Shown: one piece after another, positions 11,170 through 20,670 of the stretch
Position numbering within the stretch: the stretch's first letter is position 1
Layout: every line of letters starts with the position of its first letter
Assembly (NCBI RefSeq): GCF_000772705.2
Contig: NZ_JSBW02000037.1
Span: 1 to 64,000, forward strand
Source of the DNA: Xanthomonas vasicola
GTDB taxonomy: Bacteria > Pseudomonadota > Gammaproteobacteria > Xanthomonadales > Xanthomonadaceae
DNA length: 64,000 nucleotides
Direction of reading: 5' to 3'
The notes under the pieces: generated by a model
What the model was told of the DNA's origin: nothing
Database searches by the model: none
What the model saw: only the letters and a program-made list of their open reading frames with translations
Made by a program: the position numbers and the translations under genes

Positions 11170-12756
11170 TCACGGCGCATCGCAACGCTTGCTGTCGGCG
11201 GCAGTGGCGTGTGGCAAGCGTTGTGGCTGTGGGGCCAGCACTTCCCACTCCTGCACCGCCAGCGCAGCGTAGCTGGCAGCGTTGCCAGAGGCATCCATCA
11301 CCACACGCACGCAACGCGTTGTTACCGGCGCAAACGACACCGCTTCATCGTGATCGGTGCGCGTGCCATAGCCATCGCTCGGCTGCACCGGCTGCCATCG
11401 CCCCGCGTGCCGGTATTCCAGATGCCAGCGCGCTGGCGGCGCCACGCCGACGTCGGCACCTGCCGGGTGATCGGCCCAGAACACGACGCGCGTGCGATTC
11501 ACGGTGATCGGTTGCGCCCAACTGTATTGCAGCCATTGCTGCGGTGGGTTGTTGTCCGTCCAGCTGGCCCACATCTCCGGCGGCAATGGGTTGGCTTTGA
11601 CGATGCCGTCGTTGAGTGCGGCGATCCAGTACTGCACGGGAATATCCGGGCCATTGGACGCAGTTGCATAGGCCGACGGCGCTTGATTGCGCATGGGCGG
11701 CACCGGCGGCATGGGGCGCCGCGTCGGCACAACGGTGCGGATGCTGGCCGGTTGCGTGCTGTCGTCCCATTGCAGCCGGTCGATCGCCACGCTGCGGCGG
11801 AAATGCCCGCCGCCCTGCGCGTCGGCAGTGTGATACACCAGATACCACTGGCCTTGAAATTCAACGATGCCCGGATGCGAGGTGGTGGAGGACACCGGCG
11901 GCAACACGATGCCGCGGTACGTCCACGGGCCGAGCGGTGTTGGCGCGCTCGCATAGGCGATGCACGCGTGATACAGCGTGGGCGTGCATGGCGAAAGACG
12001 TCCGGCATTATTGGCCGCATACGCCAGGTAGTAGGTGCCGTTGCGCTTGAACAACCAGGGTGCTTCGAAATAGCCGTCCAGCGTGTCCACCAGGACTGGC
12101 GTGCCCTTGAAGGTGACCATGTCGCGCTGCAGCTCCACGCCGTACAACGCGCCGAAGGTGCCCCAATACAGATACCCCCGTCCGTCGTCGTCCACCATCA
12201 CGGTCGGGTCGATGTTCTGTATGTCGTTGCGGCCCGGCACCGACTGCGAGACCACCGGACCTTGCGGGTGTGCATCGGTCCACGGGCCGAGTGGACTGTC
12301 GGCCACGGCCACGCCGATTGCGAAAGGATCGTCGTTGGGCGAATCGCGCTGCTGCACCGGCGCATACAGGTAATAGCGCCCATCTGGGCCCTGCACGATC
12401 TGGGACGCGTAGGCATACCGCTTGTCTGCCCAGGCAAAGACTTGCTGGGGCCGTAGCAAATCGCGGTAGTGGGTCCACTCGCCGCTGGCCGGATCGCTGC
12501 TGACGAATAGTTGCCAGCCAGGCATGACGAAGGCATTGAGATTGGGAGCAGCAGTATCGCGGCCGGCAATGATGTACAGCTTGCCATCGGCTACCAGCGG
12601 CGCAGGGTCAGCGGAATATTCGCTGCCGTCGGCGAGGACGGGATTGCCGGGTGCGTGCAGCTGCGTTCCCTGCGGCGGCTGCATGGCGCAGGCCGGAGCG
12701 CTGGCCAGCGAAACCCCGCAGGCCAGCACGACCACGCGGAAGAACGCACGCATCAT
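11170..12756 (-). CDS. hypAA: GH43 family secreted alpha-L-arabinofuranosidase with discoidin-like domain
   Basis: The protein is 528 aa with a signal peptide MMRAFFRVVVLACGVSLAS ending near PACA. The start (ATG 12756) overlaps the stop of the upstream 1452-aa gene as ATGA. The five-bladed propeller shows the GH43 acid set: DGSEYSADPAPL (base, about D50), NIDPTVMVDDDG (pKa modulator) and DGYFEAPWLFKRNGTYYL (acid). A C-terminal domain of about 150 residues (WTDNNPPQQWLQYSW ... RWHLEYRHAGRWQPV) is discoidin-like and related to one in the adjacent GH121-like protein. In the extensin-degrading set described, as I recall, for X. euvesicatoria, the GH43 member removes the terminal alpha-1,3-arabinose. 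Coupling to the GH121-like gene supports the same job here; specificity is inferred. Confidence 0.85.
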   Translation of the reverse strand: MMRAFFRVVVLACGVSLASAPACAMQPPQGTQLHAPGNPVLADGSEYSADPAPLVADGKLYIIAGRDTAAPNLNAFVMPGWQLFVSSDPASGEWTHYRDLLRPQQVFAWADKRYAYASQIVQGPDGRYYLYAPVQQRDSPNDDPFAIGVAVADSPLGPWTDAHPQGPVVSQSVPGRNDIQNIDPTVMVDDDGRGYLYWGTFGALYGVELQRDMVTFKGTPVLVDTLDGYFEAPWLFKRNGTYYLAYAANNAGRLSPCTPTLYHACIAYASAPTPLGPWTYRGIVLPPVSSTTSHPGIVEFQGQWYLVYHTADAQGGGHFRRSVAIDRLQWDDSTQPASIRTVVPTRRPMPPVPPMRNQAPSAYATASNGPDIPVQYWIAALNDGIVKANPLPPEMWASWTDNNPPQQWLQYSWAQPITVNRTRVVFWADHPAGADVGVAPPARWHLEYRHAGRWQPVQPSDGYGTRTDHDEAVSFAPVTTRCVRVVMDASGNAASYAALAVQEWEVLAPQPQRLPHATAADSKRCDAP

Positions 12757-15700
12757 GGCGTCACCGCCTTGATCTGCAACACCAGCGGCACCGACACTTT
12801 TCCAATGGGTGCACGCCCTTGCGCGGTGCCGGTGAGTTGGATCTCGCCAGGCTGTGCGTAACGTGCGGCTTGCAGCGTGGGCCATTGCACCGGCAGGCGT
12901 TCACGCGAGCCATCGTTGTATTGCACCGTGACAAAACCCGGTAGCGTCGGCGCATGCCCGACCACCGCAGTCACCGTCGGCAGCGGCTGCACGGTGTTGA
13001 TCTGCCCGGGCGGCGTTGCGCGTATCCAGATAGTGGCCTTGATGGGAATCGCGCCTTCGACCAGGCCTTGCAGTTCCACCGTACCTTCGTGGCCCAGGCG
13101 GCTGGCGGTCAGCTCGGACCATTGAACTGCCACCGGCAGCACACTGCCATCGGCAAAGAACGCGGTGATCTCCTGTGGCAGCGTCGGTAGCTGCCAAGGG
13201 GCTGTGCGTAGATCGATCGCCTCCATCTGTTTGGGCAACTCCGACAGCGCCTGCCATTCGTCCACACCAATGGCGGCATGTCCGTTGGCCGTGGTCTGAG
13301 TCGTCAACACCACGCGCAGCGCGGTGGTCACCACCGGCGCAAAGCTGGCGGTGCTTGCGGCGCCGGTGGCTGCTGCCGCAATCGGGTACCCGCTGGTGCT
13401 GACGATGTCCTGCCAACGTCCATCCTGCAACATCTGCAACTTCCAGCCGGCAGGCGCGGCCACACCGCCGTTGGGCTGGTCGTTCCACAGATAGAGCGCA
13501 CTGGACGACAGCCGCACCGGGCGTGGCCATTGATACTGCAGCCACACCGTGGCTGGCTGGTCGAGCCCATAGCTGCCCCAGCGCAGGTTGCCACTGGGAA
13601 AGCTGCCTGCCTGTGGGATAAACCCATCGTTCAAGGACTGCACGCGGTACTGCATGCCGGTGAGTTGCGCACTGACACTGGCCATGGCCTGCAACGGAAT
13701 ACGCTGTAGCGGGCGAGAGGCAGGTGCGTTGACCTGCACATCGGCATGCCCCATCAGCGCCCCATCGCTGGCAACCAGGCGCAAGGTGTACTGCCCGGCA
13801 CGGGTGAAGCGCACCGAGGTCTGCAGCGCAGCTGCGTCGGCAAACACCGCATCGCCGCCTTCCGGTGCCTGCTGCACGCGCCAGCGCGCCTGCAGCGTGC
13901 CATTGGGCAAGCCGTCATCGCCAACGCGTGCCTGCAGCACCACCGCGCCGTCGGCGCCGGGCGTGTCCAACTGCCATGCCTGCACCTGCGGCGGGGTATT
14001 GCCGGCAAATGCCGGGGCTGGCAAGCCGCTATCGAACACCTGGATTTCCTTGATGCCGGTACGCGCGGCACCGGCATGGGTGACGACCACGCGCAGCGCA
14101 GCGGTATGGATCGCCGGAAAGCGCACCCGATTGCGATTGCCTTCGGCCATCGTGGTATCGCGCACCTGCCCGGGAACGGTCTTCCACGTCCCGCCGCCGT
14201 CCTGATATTGCACGGTGTAAATCCACGGTGCCGCGTAGCCAGGCTGCGTTCCGGACGGAAAGCCATTCTGATCGCCGCCCGGCGACGAGCTGCGATAGAG
14301 GTACAGCACCACTTGATCCAGCGTCCGCATACCGCCCAGGTCCAGTGCAATCCAGTCGCTGGCCGACGGCGAGCCTGCGGTGCCCCAGAACGGCGTACTG
14401 GCAGTACTACCGTCCACTGCCGCCGTTGCTGGCAAACCAGCAGCAGCAAAACTGGCGCTGACACGCGCGCCCTGCGCCAGGTTCCGGCTATGCGCTGGCG
14501 GCAACGTCACATCCACACCGGCCTTGGCCAGCACTTGCGCGATCCGCGTGCCATCAGCGAACGACACCTGTGTCATCGACGCCACTGACGCAGGATGCGA
14601 TTCAAGCACGTGCGCTGCGCCAATGCGATTGACTGCATCCGGCGCGGCACTCACCTGCCCGCTGGTCGGGTCGTAGATCACGTGTGCCAGCCGATCCACG
14701 CGGAATGCCAAGCGGCCATCCAGATAGACGCTGTAGCCCTTCGGGATGCGCCCGCCGTAGTGGCTGCCATCGCGATCCCAGACAATGCTCAGATTGCGGT
14801 CGCGATAGCGCAGATTATCGGCGGCAAAATGATCCCAACCGATATCGATCGGATACAACTCGATCTTGCCGTCGCTGCGCGGGCGAAAGCCCATCGCATC
14901 CTCGATCATGGTGAAGTTGGTTGCGCCCAGCTGGGTGTGGTGGATCCATGAGCGATAGCCGATCTTGCCGCCGGTCCTGGCACTGCCCTTGGCCCAGAAT
15001 TCGTTCTGGTCCGGATAGCGGTTGTCGCCATTGATGAAGGGCGCCCACGCGTTCCAGTACAGCAATTTGCGATAGCTCTGCGCGTTCAAATACGGGCTGG
15101 GGTAATCGCGCAAGACAGAGCCGAACAAACGGAATGCCACGGTCGCATTGATGGTGGAGAAATTATTGCTGCCCACATCGGGGCCGCTGCCACGCGCGCG
15201 CATGTCCACCTGGTTGGCGGTGTAGAACGGAAATAGCGGATATTGCGCTGCGTCGGCGAACAGCCGCAGCGCGCGCACATACTTGGGATCGTAGTCAGTA
15301 TCGCCCTGCTTGGGTATCAAGCCCACGCTGAAGGGATAGTAGTTGTTGGTTTCCTTCCAATCGACCGCCAACCGCGGCCCGTCGGCCTGGCGATGCTTGA
15401 GCAGATCGCCATACAGGCCGACCGAATCGGGCGTGTCACTGTGATCCTGCCACAACACCTCCAGCGCGGCCTTGCGAATGCGGCGTGCGGTGGCCCACAT
15501 GCGCTGCGCAGTCGCCGTATCGCCGGCGAGTGTCGCCGCCTGCGCCGCCGCCTGTGCATTGGCGTAGACGTAGGCGCTTTCGGTACGGTCCATGCGAATC
15601 TGGCCATGCTGGTCGGCCCAATCGAACGACACCGCATCGGCGTCGTTCCCGGTCATCGCCGCCCAGTCGTATTCGATCAAGCCGTTGTGATTGAGATCGT

Positions 15701-17111
15701 AGGCGGCCAACACACCATCCACGTCACCGCTGCCATAACGTGCCAGTTTGCCCGCCAGTGCCGCCGGCCCGCCGTGGATCTGCATCGACCGCCATGCCGC
15801 GGCCGTGATGTATTGCGCGTAGGAATTGGACCAGTTCTCCGGCGAGCCCGGGTTGTCGGTGTACTTGCCACCGCCCGCGGTTTCGCCCGCGCTGAGCCAG
15901 GTGCCATAGGCGTAAAGCGGATTGCGCAGGTATTTCAGATCGTCCAGGAACATCCCGGCCGTCAACACGATGGCATTGTCGTAGCCAAGCACGCCCTCGA
16001 TGGCGACCGGAAACTGGTAGTCGTTGCCGGGGACGTTGGCATCGAGAAAGTTGAAGCGCAGCACCCACCAACGGTAGAACAGGCTCTTGCTGATGTTCTC
16101 GTTGGGCGTGTCCAGGTACGGCAGGTTGTCCACCCACCAGTGGTTATAGCTGGCCACATGCTGCTGGTAGGCCTGCTGCGGCGTTTGCGCGGCAATGCGC
16201 GTGTACTCGGCGCGCGCTTCGGGCAACTCGTGGGTGAGCATGCCAAGCTGCAACTTGATTGCTGCGGTTTCGCCGCTGGCGGGAATGTCCACCTCGCGAA
16301 CCAGGCGTTGCCCCTCGACATGGAATCCATCGCCGGATAGACGCGGAAATACCGTTGTGATGTGGTTGTAGGCGTCGAATGCGCCGGTCAGCTCCTTGCC
16401 ATCGGCACGCTGGGTAATCGGGGAGACTGCTTGCAGCGATACCGAATGCGCCGCGCCATCCAGACTGGATAGCACGACGCTGGCAACCGCCACGTTCTGC
16501 TCGGTGATGTACTTGACCAACTGCATGCGCACGCCCGCGCCGGCATCTTCGAACACTGTCGTGAAATAACTCGGCGTCTGCCGCCGCAGCTGCGAACGCT
16601 CCTTCCATTGGACACGACGCTTGCCCAGCGCGGTGTAGATGTGGAACAGCGCGTCGTAATCGGTGGAATGCCAGTACGCTACCTGCCCGACGAATCCCGG
16701 CGCATCAGGCGCGTGATACGTCAAATATGCGGCACGCCCACGGGTAAACAGCCAGTCGTTGCGATCGTCGAAGCCACCGCCGGTTCCTTCACGCGCCAGC
16801 ATGCGGTCGATCCAGAAATCATTGCCCGGCGCCTGCCCTGCCCCATGCGCAACATCGGCAGCATAAATCCGCGCCAGTTGCCCGCCCGGTGCAAACGGCA
16901 CGGCACTGTCGGGCATCGGGTGGTCCAGGCCGCGGAACAGTGGCTCGCCGAGCATCGCGTTGGGCTGGGCGATCGGGGCTTGCTGTGCGACTGCAAGTGG
17001 CCAGCCAAACATGATGCATGTCCATAACAGCGCAGCGGCGCCGGCGCGCCGGGTCAAGCGCAACCAGCGCCGGTGCCGAGCCAGAAACGACGTCCAACGT
17101 AACTCCTTCAT
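12753..17111 (-). CDS. hypBA2: GH121-like beta-L-arabinobiosidase, multidomain, secreted
   Basis: The protein is 1452 aa. The N-terminal signal is a basic stretch, then AALLWTCIMFGWPLAVAQQ. Residues about 50-800 form an all-helical barrel-type glycosidase (SKSLFYRWWVLRFNFLDAN, VDWKETNNYYPFSVGLIP, WIHHTQLGATNFTMIEDAMG). After that come a discoidin domain (about 880-1010), an Ig-like domain with PEGGDAVFADA (about 1030-1110), a second discoidin-like domain (about 1130-1270) and two bacterial Ig-like (Big_4 type) repeats (about 1280-1450, ADGSVLPVAVQW and NDGSRERLPVQW). This layout and the GH43/GH127 neighbours fit HypBA2-type GH121, which releases beta-arabinobiose from hydroxyproline-linked arabinan. 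The stop overlaps the GH43 start. The GH121 call rests on architecture and context; another six-hairpin family is possible. Confidence 0.72.
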   Translation of the reverse strand: MKELRWTSFLARHRRWLRLTRRAGAAALLWTCIMFGWPLAVAQQAPIAQPNAMLGEPLFRGLDHPMPDSAVPFAPGGQLARIYAADVAHGAGQAPGNDFWIDRMLAREGTGGGFDDRNDWLFTRGRAAYLTYHAPDAPGFVGQVAYWHSTDYDALFHIYTALGKRRVQWKERSQLRRQTPSYFTTVFEDAGAGVRMQLVKYITEQNVAVASVVLSSLDGAAHSVSLQAVSPITQRADGKELTGAFDAYNHITTVFPRLSGDGFHVEGQRLVREVDIPASGETAAIKLQLGMLTHELPEARAEYTRIAAQTPQQAYQQHVASYNHWWVDNLPYLDTPNENISKSLFYRWWVLRFNFLDANVPGNDYQFPVAIEGVLGYDNAIVLTAGMFLDDLKYLRNPLYAYGTWLSAGETAGGGKYTDNPGSPENWSNSYAQYITAAAWRSMQIHGGPAALAGKLARYGSGDVDGVLAAYDLNHNGLIEYDWAAMTGNDADAVSFDWADQHGQIRMDRTESAYVYANAQAAAQAATLAGDTATAQRMWATARRIRKAALEVLWQDHSDTPDSVGLYGDLLKHRQADGPRLAVDWKETNNYYPFSVGLIPKQGDTDYDPKYVRALRLFADAAQYPLFPFYTANQVDMRARGSGPDVGSNNFSTINATVAFRLFGSVLRDYPSPYLNAQSYRKLLYWNAWAPFINGDNRYPDQNEFWAKGSARTGGKIGYRSWIHHTQLGATNFTMIEDAMGFRPRSDGKIELYPIDIGWDHFAADNLRYRDRNLSIVWDRDGSHYGGRIPKGYSVYLDGRLAFRVDRLAHVIYDPTSGQVSAAPDAVNRIGAAHVLESHPASVASMTQVSFADGTRIAQVLAKAGVDVTLPPAHSRNLAQGARVSASFAAAGLPATAAVDGSTASTPFWGTAGSPSASDWIALDLGGMRTLDQVVLYLYRSSSPGGDQNGFPSGTQPGYAAPWIYTVQYQDGGGTWKTVPGQVRDTTMAEGNRNRVRFPAIHTAALRVVVTHAGAARTGIKEIQVFDSGLPAPAFAGNTPPQVQAWQLDTPGADGAVVLQARVGDDGLPNGTLQARWRVQQAPEGGDAVFADAAALQTSVRFTRAGQYTLRLVASDGALMGHADVQVNAPASRPLQRIPLQAMASVSAQLTGMQYRVQSLNDGFIPQAGSFPSGNLRWGSYGLDQPATVWLQYQWPRPVRLSSSALYLWNDQPNGGVAAPAGWKLQMLQDGRWQDIVSTSGYPIAAAATGAASTASFAPVVTTALRVVLTTQTTANGHAAIGVDEWQALSELPKQMEAIDLRTAPWQLPTLPQEITAFFADGSVLPVAVQWSELTASRLGHEGTVELQGLVEGAIPIKATIWIRATPPGQINTVQPLPTVTAVVGHAPTLPGFVTVQYNDGSRERLPVQWPTLQAARYAQPGEIQLTGTAQGRAPIGKVSVPLVLQIKAVTP

Positions 17112-17348
17112 CCATCCATCCCATTAGCGTGCAGACAGCGCGGTCGATGCGGCGGCTGGCACGCATCGGACGATAGACAACTGCGGTACTCCCCACTACA
17201 TGGCACCCCACGTAACGCAGCGTTGCTCACCATAGTTATTTGTGCTGGCAACACATGCCTCAACACGAAATACGGGGACGCAAAGCGAACATCTCTGCGT
17301 GCCGTCCAGGCCCGCCCGACGACTGCTCGCGAAGTTTTACTCGCCGAT

Positions 17349-20170
17349 CTAAAACTCTACTCGTAGCCGGCTCCAGAAATACCGCCCCAAGGTGTCATAC
17401 GTGCTCGCTTCGGTATTGGCCGCATTGGAGTAGCTGTAGAACCGTGGTGGCTGACGGTCGCCCAGATTGTCGACGCCCACCGCAAGCGTGCCATGCAGCG
17501 ATGTAATCTTCCGGCTCAACGAGGCGTCGTGATACACCACCGAGCCGATCCGGAAATAGGCGCAACTGCCGTCGGCATTGGTGTCGGCGCAGAAATTTTC
17601 GTACTGGCTGCCGTTGACGGTACGACCCAGGTAACGTGTATTCCAGCTCGCATGCCACGGGCCTTTGTCCCAGGCCAGATTGGCCACTGCGCGCCAGCGC
17701 GGCATGTTGCCCCAGCTGGAATTTTCGCCAACGTAGTTATGCGTATCGCCCGCAAAGCGATAGCTGGAAAAGAACGTGGCATCCACCCCCGCCGCAAACG
17801 CGCCCCAGGCGGTATCGGCCAACGTGTAATGGATGCCGCCGTCATAGCCGCGAATATCGACCTTGCCGCTGTTGTACGCGAACGGCACCGACACGCGCGT
17901 CAGCTGGCCCGCGGCATCGCGTTGAATCAGCGGGCAGAACGCGGCTTCGCTGCCGTCGAAGCAATCATTGACCACTTGTTGTAAGCCCACGCCGCTCAGC
18001 ATGTCGTCCAGCACGACTCGCCAGCTGTCCACGTTGAGCGATAACCCTCGTACCTGATCCGGGTCATAGACCAAGCCGACATTGTAGGAACGGCCACGCT
18101 CGGGCTTGAGTTTGAAGCCCACATTGTTGGCGCCGGAGGTCACCACGTTGAACTGCGCGGCGTTGGTGAAGCTGCCGTCGTTGGGCACATTTGCGCAGGC
18201 TGGATTTGGCGCACCGGTGAAGCCCGTGCACGGGTCGGGTCCTGAAAGTCGCCGGTATTGTCGATCACACTGTTGTAGGGCGAGCCATACAAATCGCCCA
18301 ACGCTGGCGCGCGGAAGACCTGCGAGCCGGTGGCGCGCAGCAATAGATTCCCAACCGGCCGCCACTCGATCGCGACCTTGCTGTTGGTGGTGCTGCCCCA
18401 GGCGTCGTACTTGGAATAGCGCGAGCCGAGATTCAGATTCAATTCGTTTGCGAGCGGCGCATCCTTCAGCAGCGGCACCAGCAATTCTGCATAGGCCTCT
18501 CTCACCGACTCGTCGCGCCCCTGCTTGAGGATGCAGCCGTCGTTGTAGTCGCAATTGCCATCGGCATCGGCAGCGGCCACATCACTTGTCGTGCCCTGCG
18601 CGAACTTATTGGTGCGATACACCAGGCCGACCGCGGCCTGCACCGCGCCGGCTGGCAGTGTGAACAGATCGCCGTTGGCGCTGATATCGACAAAGCGCAT
18701 CTGGCTCTTGTCGATCAGATCCACCGCCAGCTGGGTGTCTCGCAATGCGGCGATGGTGGCCGGATCGTTGGGATTGAAGACGTTGATCGGCGTGCAGCCG
18801 GCAATCACCGCACCGGGCGCGCCGCACTTGACCGCTCCATCGCTGTCCAGGAACGAGGCGCCAACCGCGTTGTTCAATTTGGATGTCACCGAGAATCCGT
18901 TACGTACCAAGGTGTCCTTGTAGTTCGCATAGCCGGCCGCCGCATCCCACTGCCAGCTGCTGTCGGCGACGCGCCCACGCAGGCCGGCAACGATATTGGT
19001 CTGGAACATGGTGGAGGTGTAGACGCGGGTATTGGCCTGCGGGGAGCGCACATAATAGCCGTCCAGTTGATCGCCGAACGGGTTGTAGTAGTTGTCCACT
19101 GCGTCCTGCATTTCCAGGCCATAGGCATCCAGCCGCGAGACCGTCTTGCTGCGCGTCCAGAAGACGTCGATGTAGCCCTGCACGCTCGAAGTGAAGTCGA
19201 AACTGCCGTGCAGCGAGGCGTTGGTGCGCTCGATTGGGGTGATCAGGTACTGCGTGTCGTAGACGTTGTAGCTGTCGGTGGCCCGATTGTAGGGGCGGAA
19301 GGCATCTTCGCCGACCGGACCCGGCGCAACGCCACTCACCGGTGTCAGCACGCGCCCGTCGGTCAGGAAGGCACGGGTATTGCCACCGCGGATCTCGCTG
19401 ACCTGCCCATCGAGATATTCCACCGCCTTGGCCGCGTAACTGCGGTCGCGATTGAACACCGGATTCATCGAGTTGCGACTAAGCCCCAAAATCAGTCCGC
19501 CGCGCTCCCAGCTCTTGCCCCATTCCAGCCCGAGCGTGCGCCGGTTGGCATCGCCATGCATGCTCTGCGCGTAGTCCACGGTGGCTGCAAAACCGTCGTA
19601 TTTGTCCTTGAGAATGACATTGACCACGCCGCCGATTGCGTCGGAGCCATACACCGACGAGGCGCCGTCGGTGAGTACTTCCACCCGCTCCACCATCGCC
19701 GCGGGGATGGCATTGACGTCCACGCCCGGTGCCGATGCCACGCTGCTGGCAGGCCCCGCCATGCGATGGCCGTTGACCAGCACCAGCGTGCGTTCGGGCC
19801 CAAGATTACGGAGCGATACCAGCGCGCGGCCGTGACTGAAGCTGGAATTAAGCGCAGGCCCGGTCTGGAAGCCGGCCATCATGGGCAAGCGCTGCAGCAG
19901 TTGTCCCAGCGTACTCTGCCCGCTGTCTTCGATGCGCTGGCGGTCGATCACCACCACCGGGCTGGCGGTTTCGGCATCGACGCGGCGCAGATGGGTGCCA
20001 GTGACGCTGACCTTATCCAAGGTCTGGGTGTCATCGTCTGCGCCATCGCTGCGCTGTTGCGCGGCAGCTGGCACGGCGGTGGCCGCCAGCACGAACATCA
20101 ACGCGCTAGCGAGCGTGGTGGTCTGCAAGGCAAGTCGTTTGGGAAGAACAGCAGCGCGGCTGGGCGACAT
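17349..20170 (-). pseudogene. TonB-dependent receptor 2, broken by a 5-bp tandem duplication
   Basis: ATG at 20170 (AAGGA upstream) starts a signal peptide (TTTLASALMFVLAATAVPAAAQQ) and a normal plug (LDKVSVTGTHLRRVDAETASP, VLTDGASSVYGSDAIGGVVNVIL). The frame runs to FQDP at about 18240. The + strand there reads CGGGTCGGGTCC: GGGTC is duplicated at 18232-18241. Removing one copy gives DPCTGFTGAPNPACANVPND, aligning with DPCNGYTGGNNVACANVPTD of receptor 1. The rest of the barrel continues in the new frame to a terminal RLRVEF at 17349. With the duplication, about 290 C-terminal barrel residues are lost, so no functional receptor is expected. Slippage could restore the gene. Ligand presumably as for receptor 1. 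Confidence 0.88.
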
Positions 20171-20670
20171 CTGAAATCCTTGTGCTGACACAGGGAATGG
20201 CCCACCTTCGTGCGCGACCGCGCACGGCCAAGCCGCACCGGAACAGCGCACAGATGGGAAATCGATCACGACAGAAACTGCACCGGCCTGCCGGCTCAAC
20301 GGCAGGTATCTACGAATGCAAGGACTGCAACTGCAACGACACTGCTCTCCCCTGAGAGCTGGTGCTTTGGCATACACGCGTTACGTTAAAAAAATCTTGC
20401 GGCAACACCGCCGCGCCGTCTTGACGAATTTAGTCGAGCCGCGTGCGGAAAATCGCGTGCTTGCGCCCGTTTCCGGGCATACCTTTATTGCCTAAGCATC
20501 AACACGCCGGTGCGGCCATCCGATGTGCCCTGGTCTCTTGCGATCGACAACAGCACTTGTGCGCGGACGGTGTTGGGCACTGTGGTGGGCTTCGTCTGCA
20601 GCACCACAGCCACTGAATCTTTTGCGAGGCAGCCGCGGGTCAGCGACGCTTGCTCGTCGCGCGGCTGCGA
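20171..20670. other. 500-nt intergenic region upstream of TonB receptor 2
   Basis: It contains the promoter region of the receptor (minus strand) and the 3' flank of the Tat-exported barrel gene. An A-rich patch lies near 20388-20396. ORFs here are frame shadows. No operator or terminator could be supported. Confidence 0.35.
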
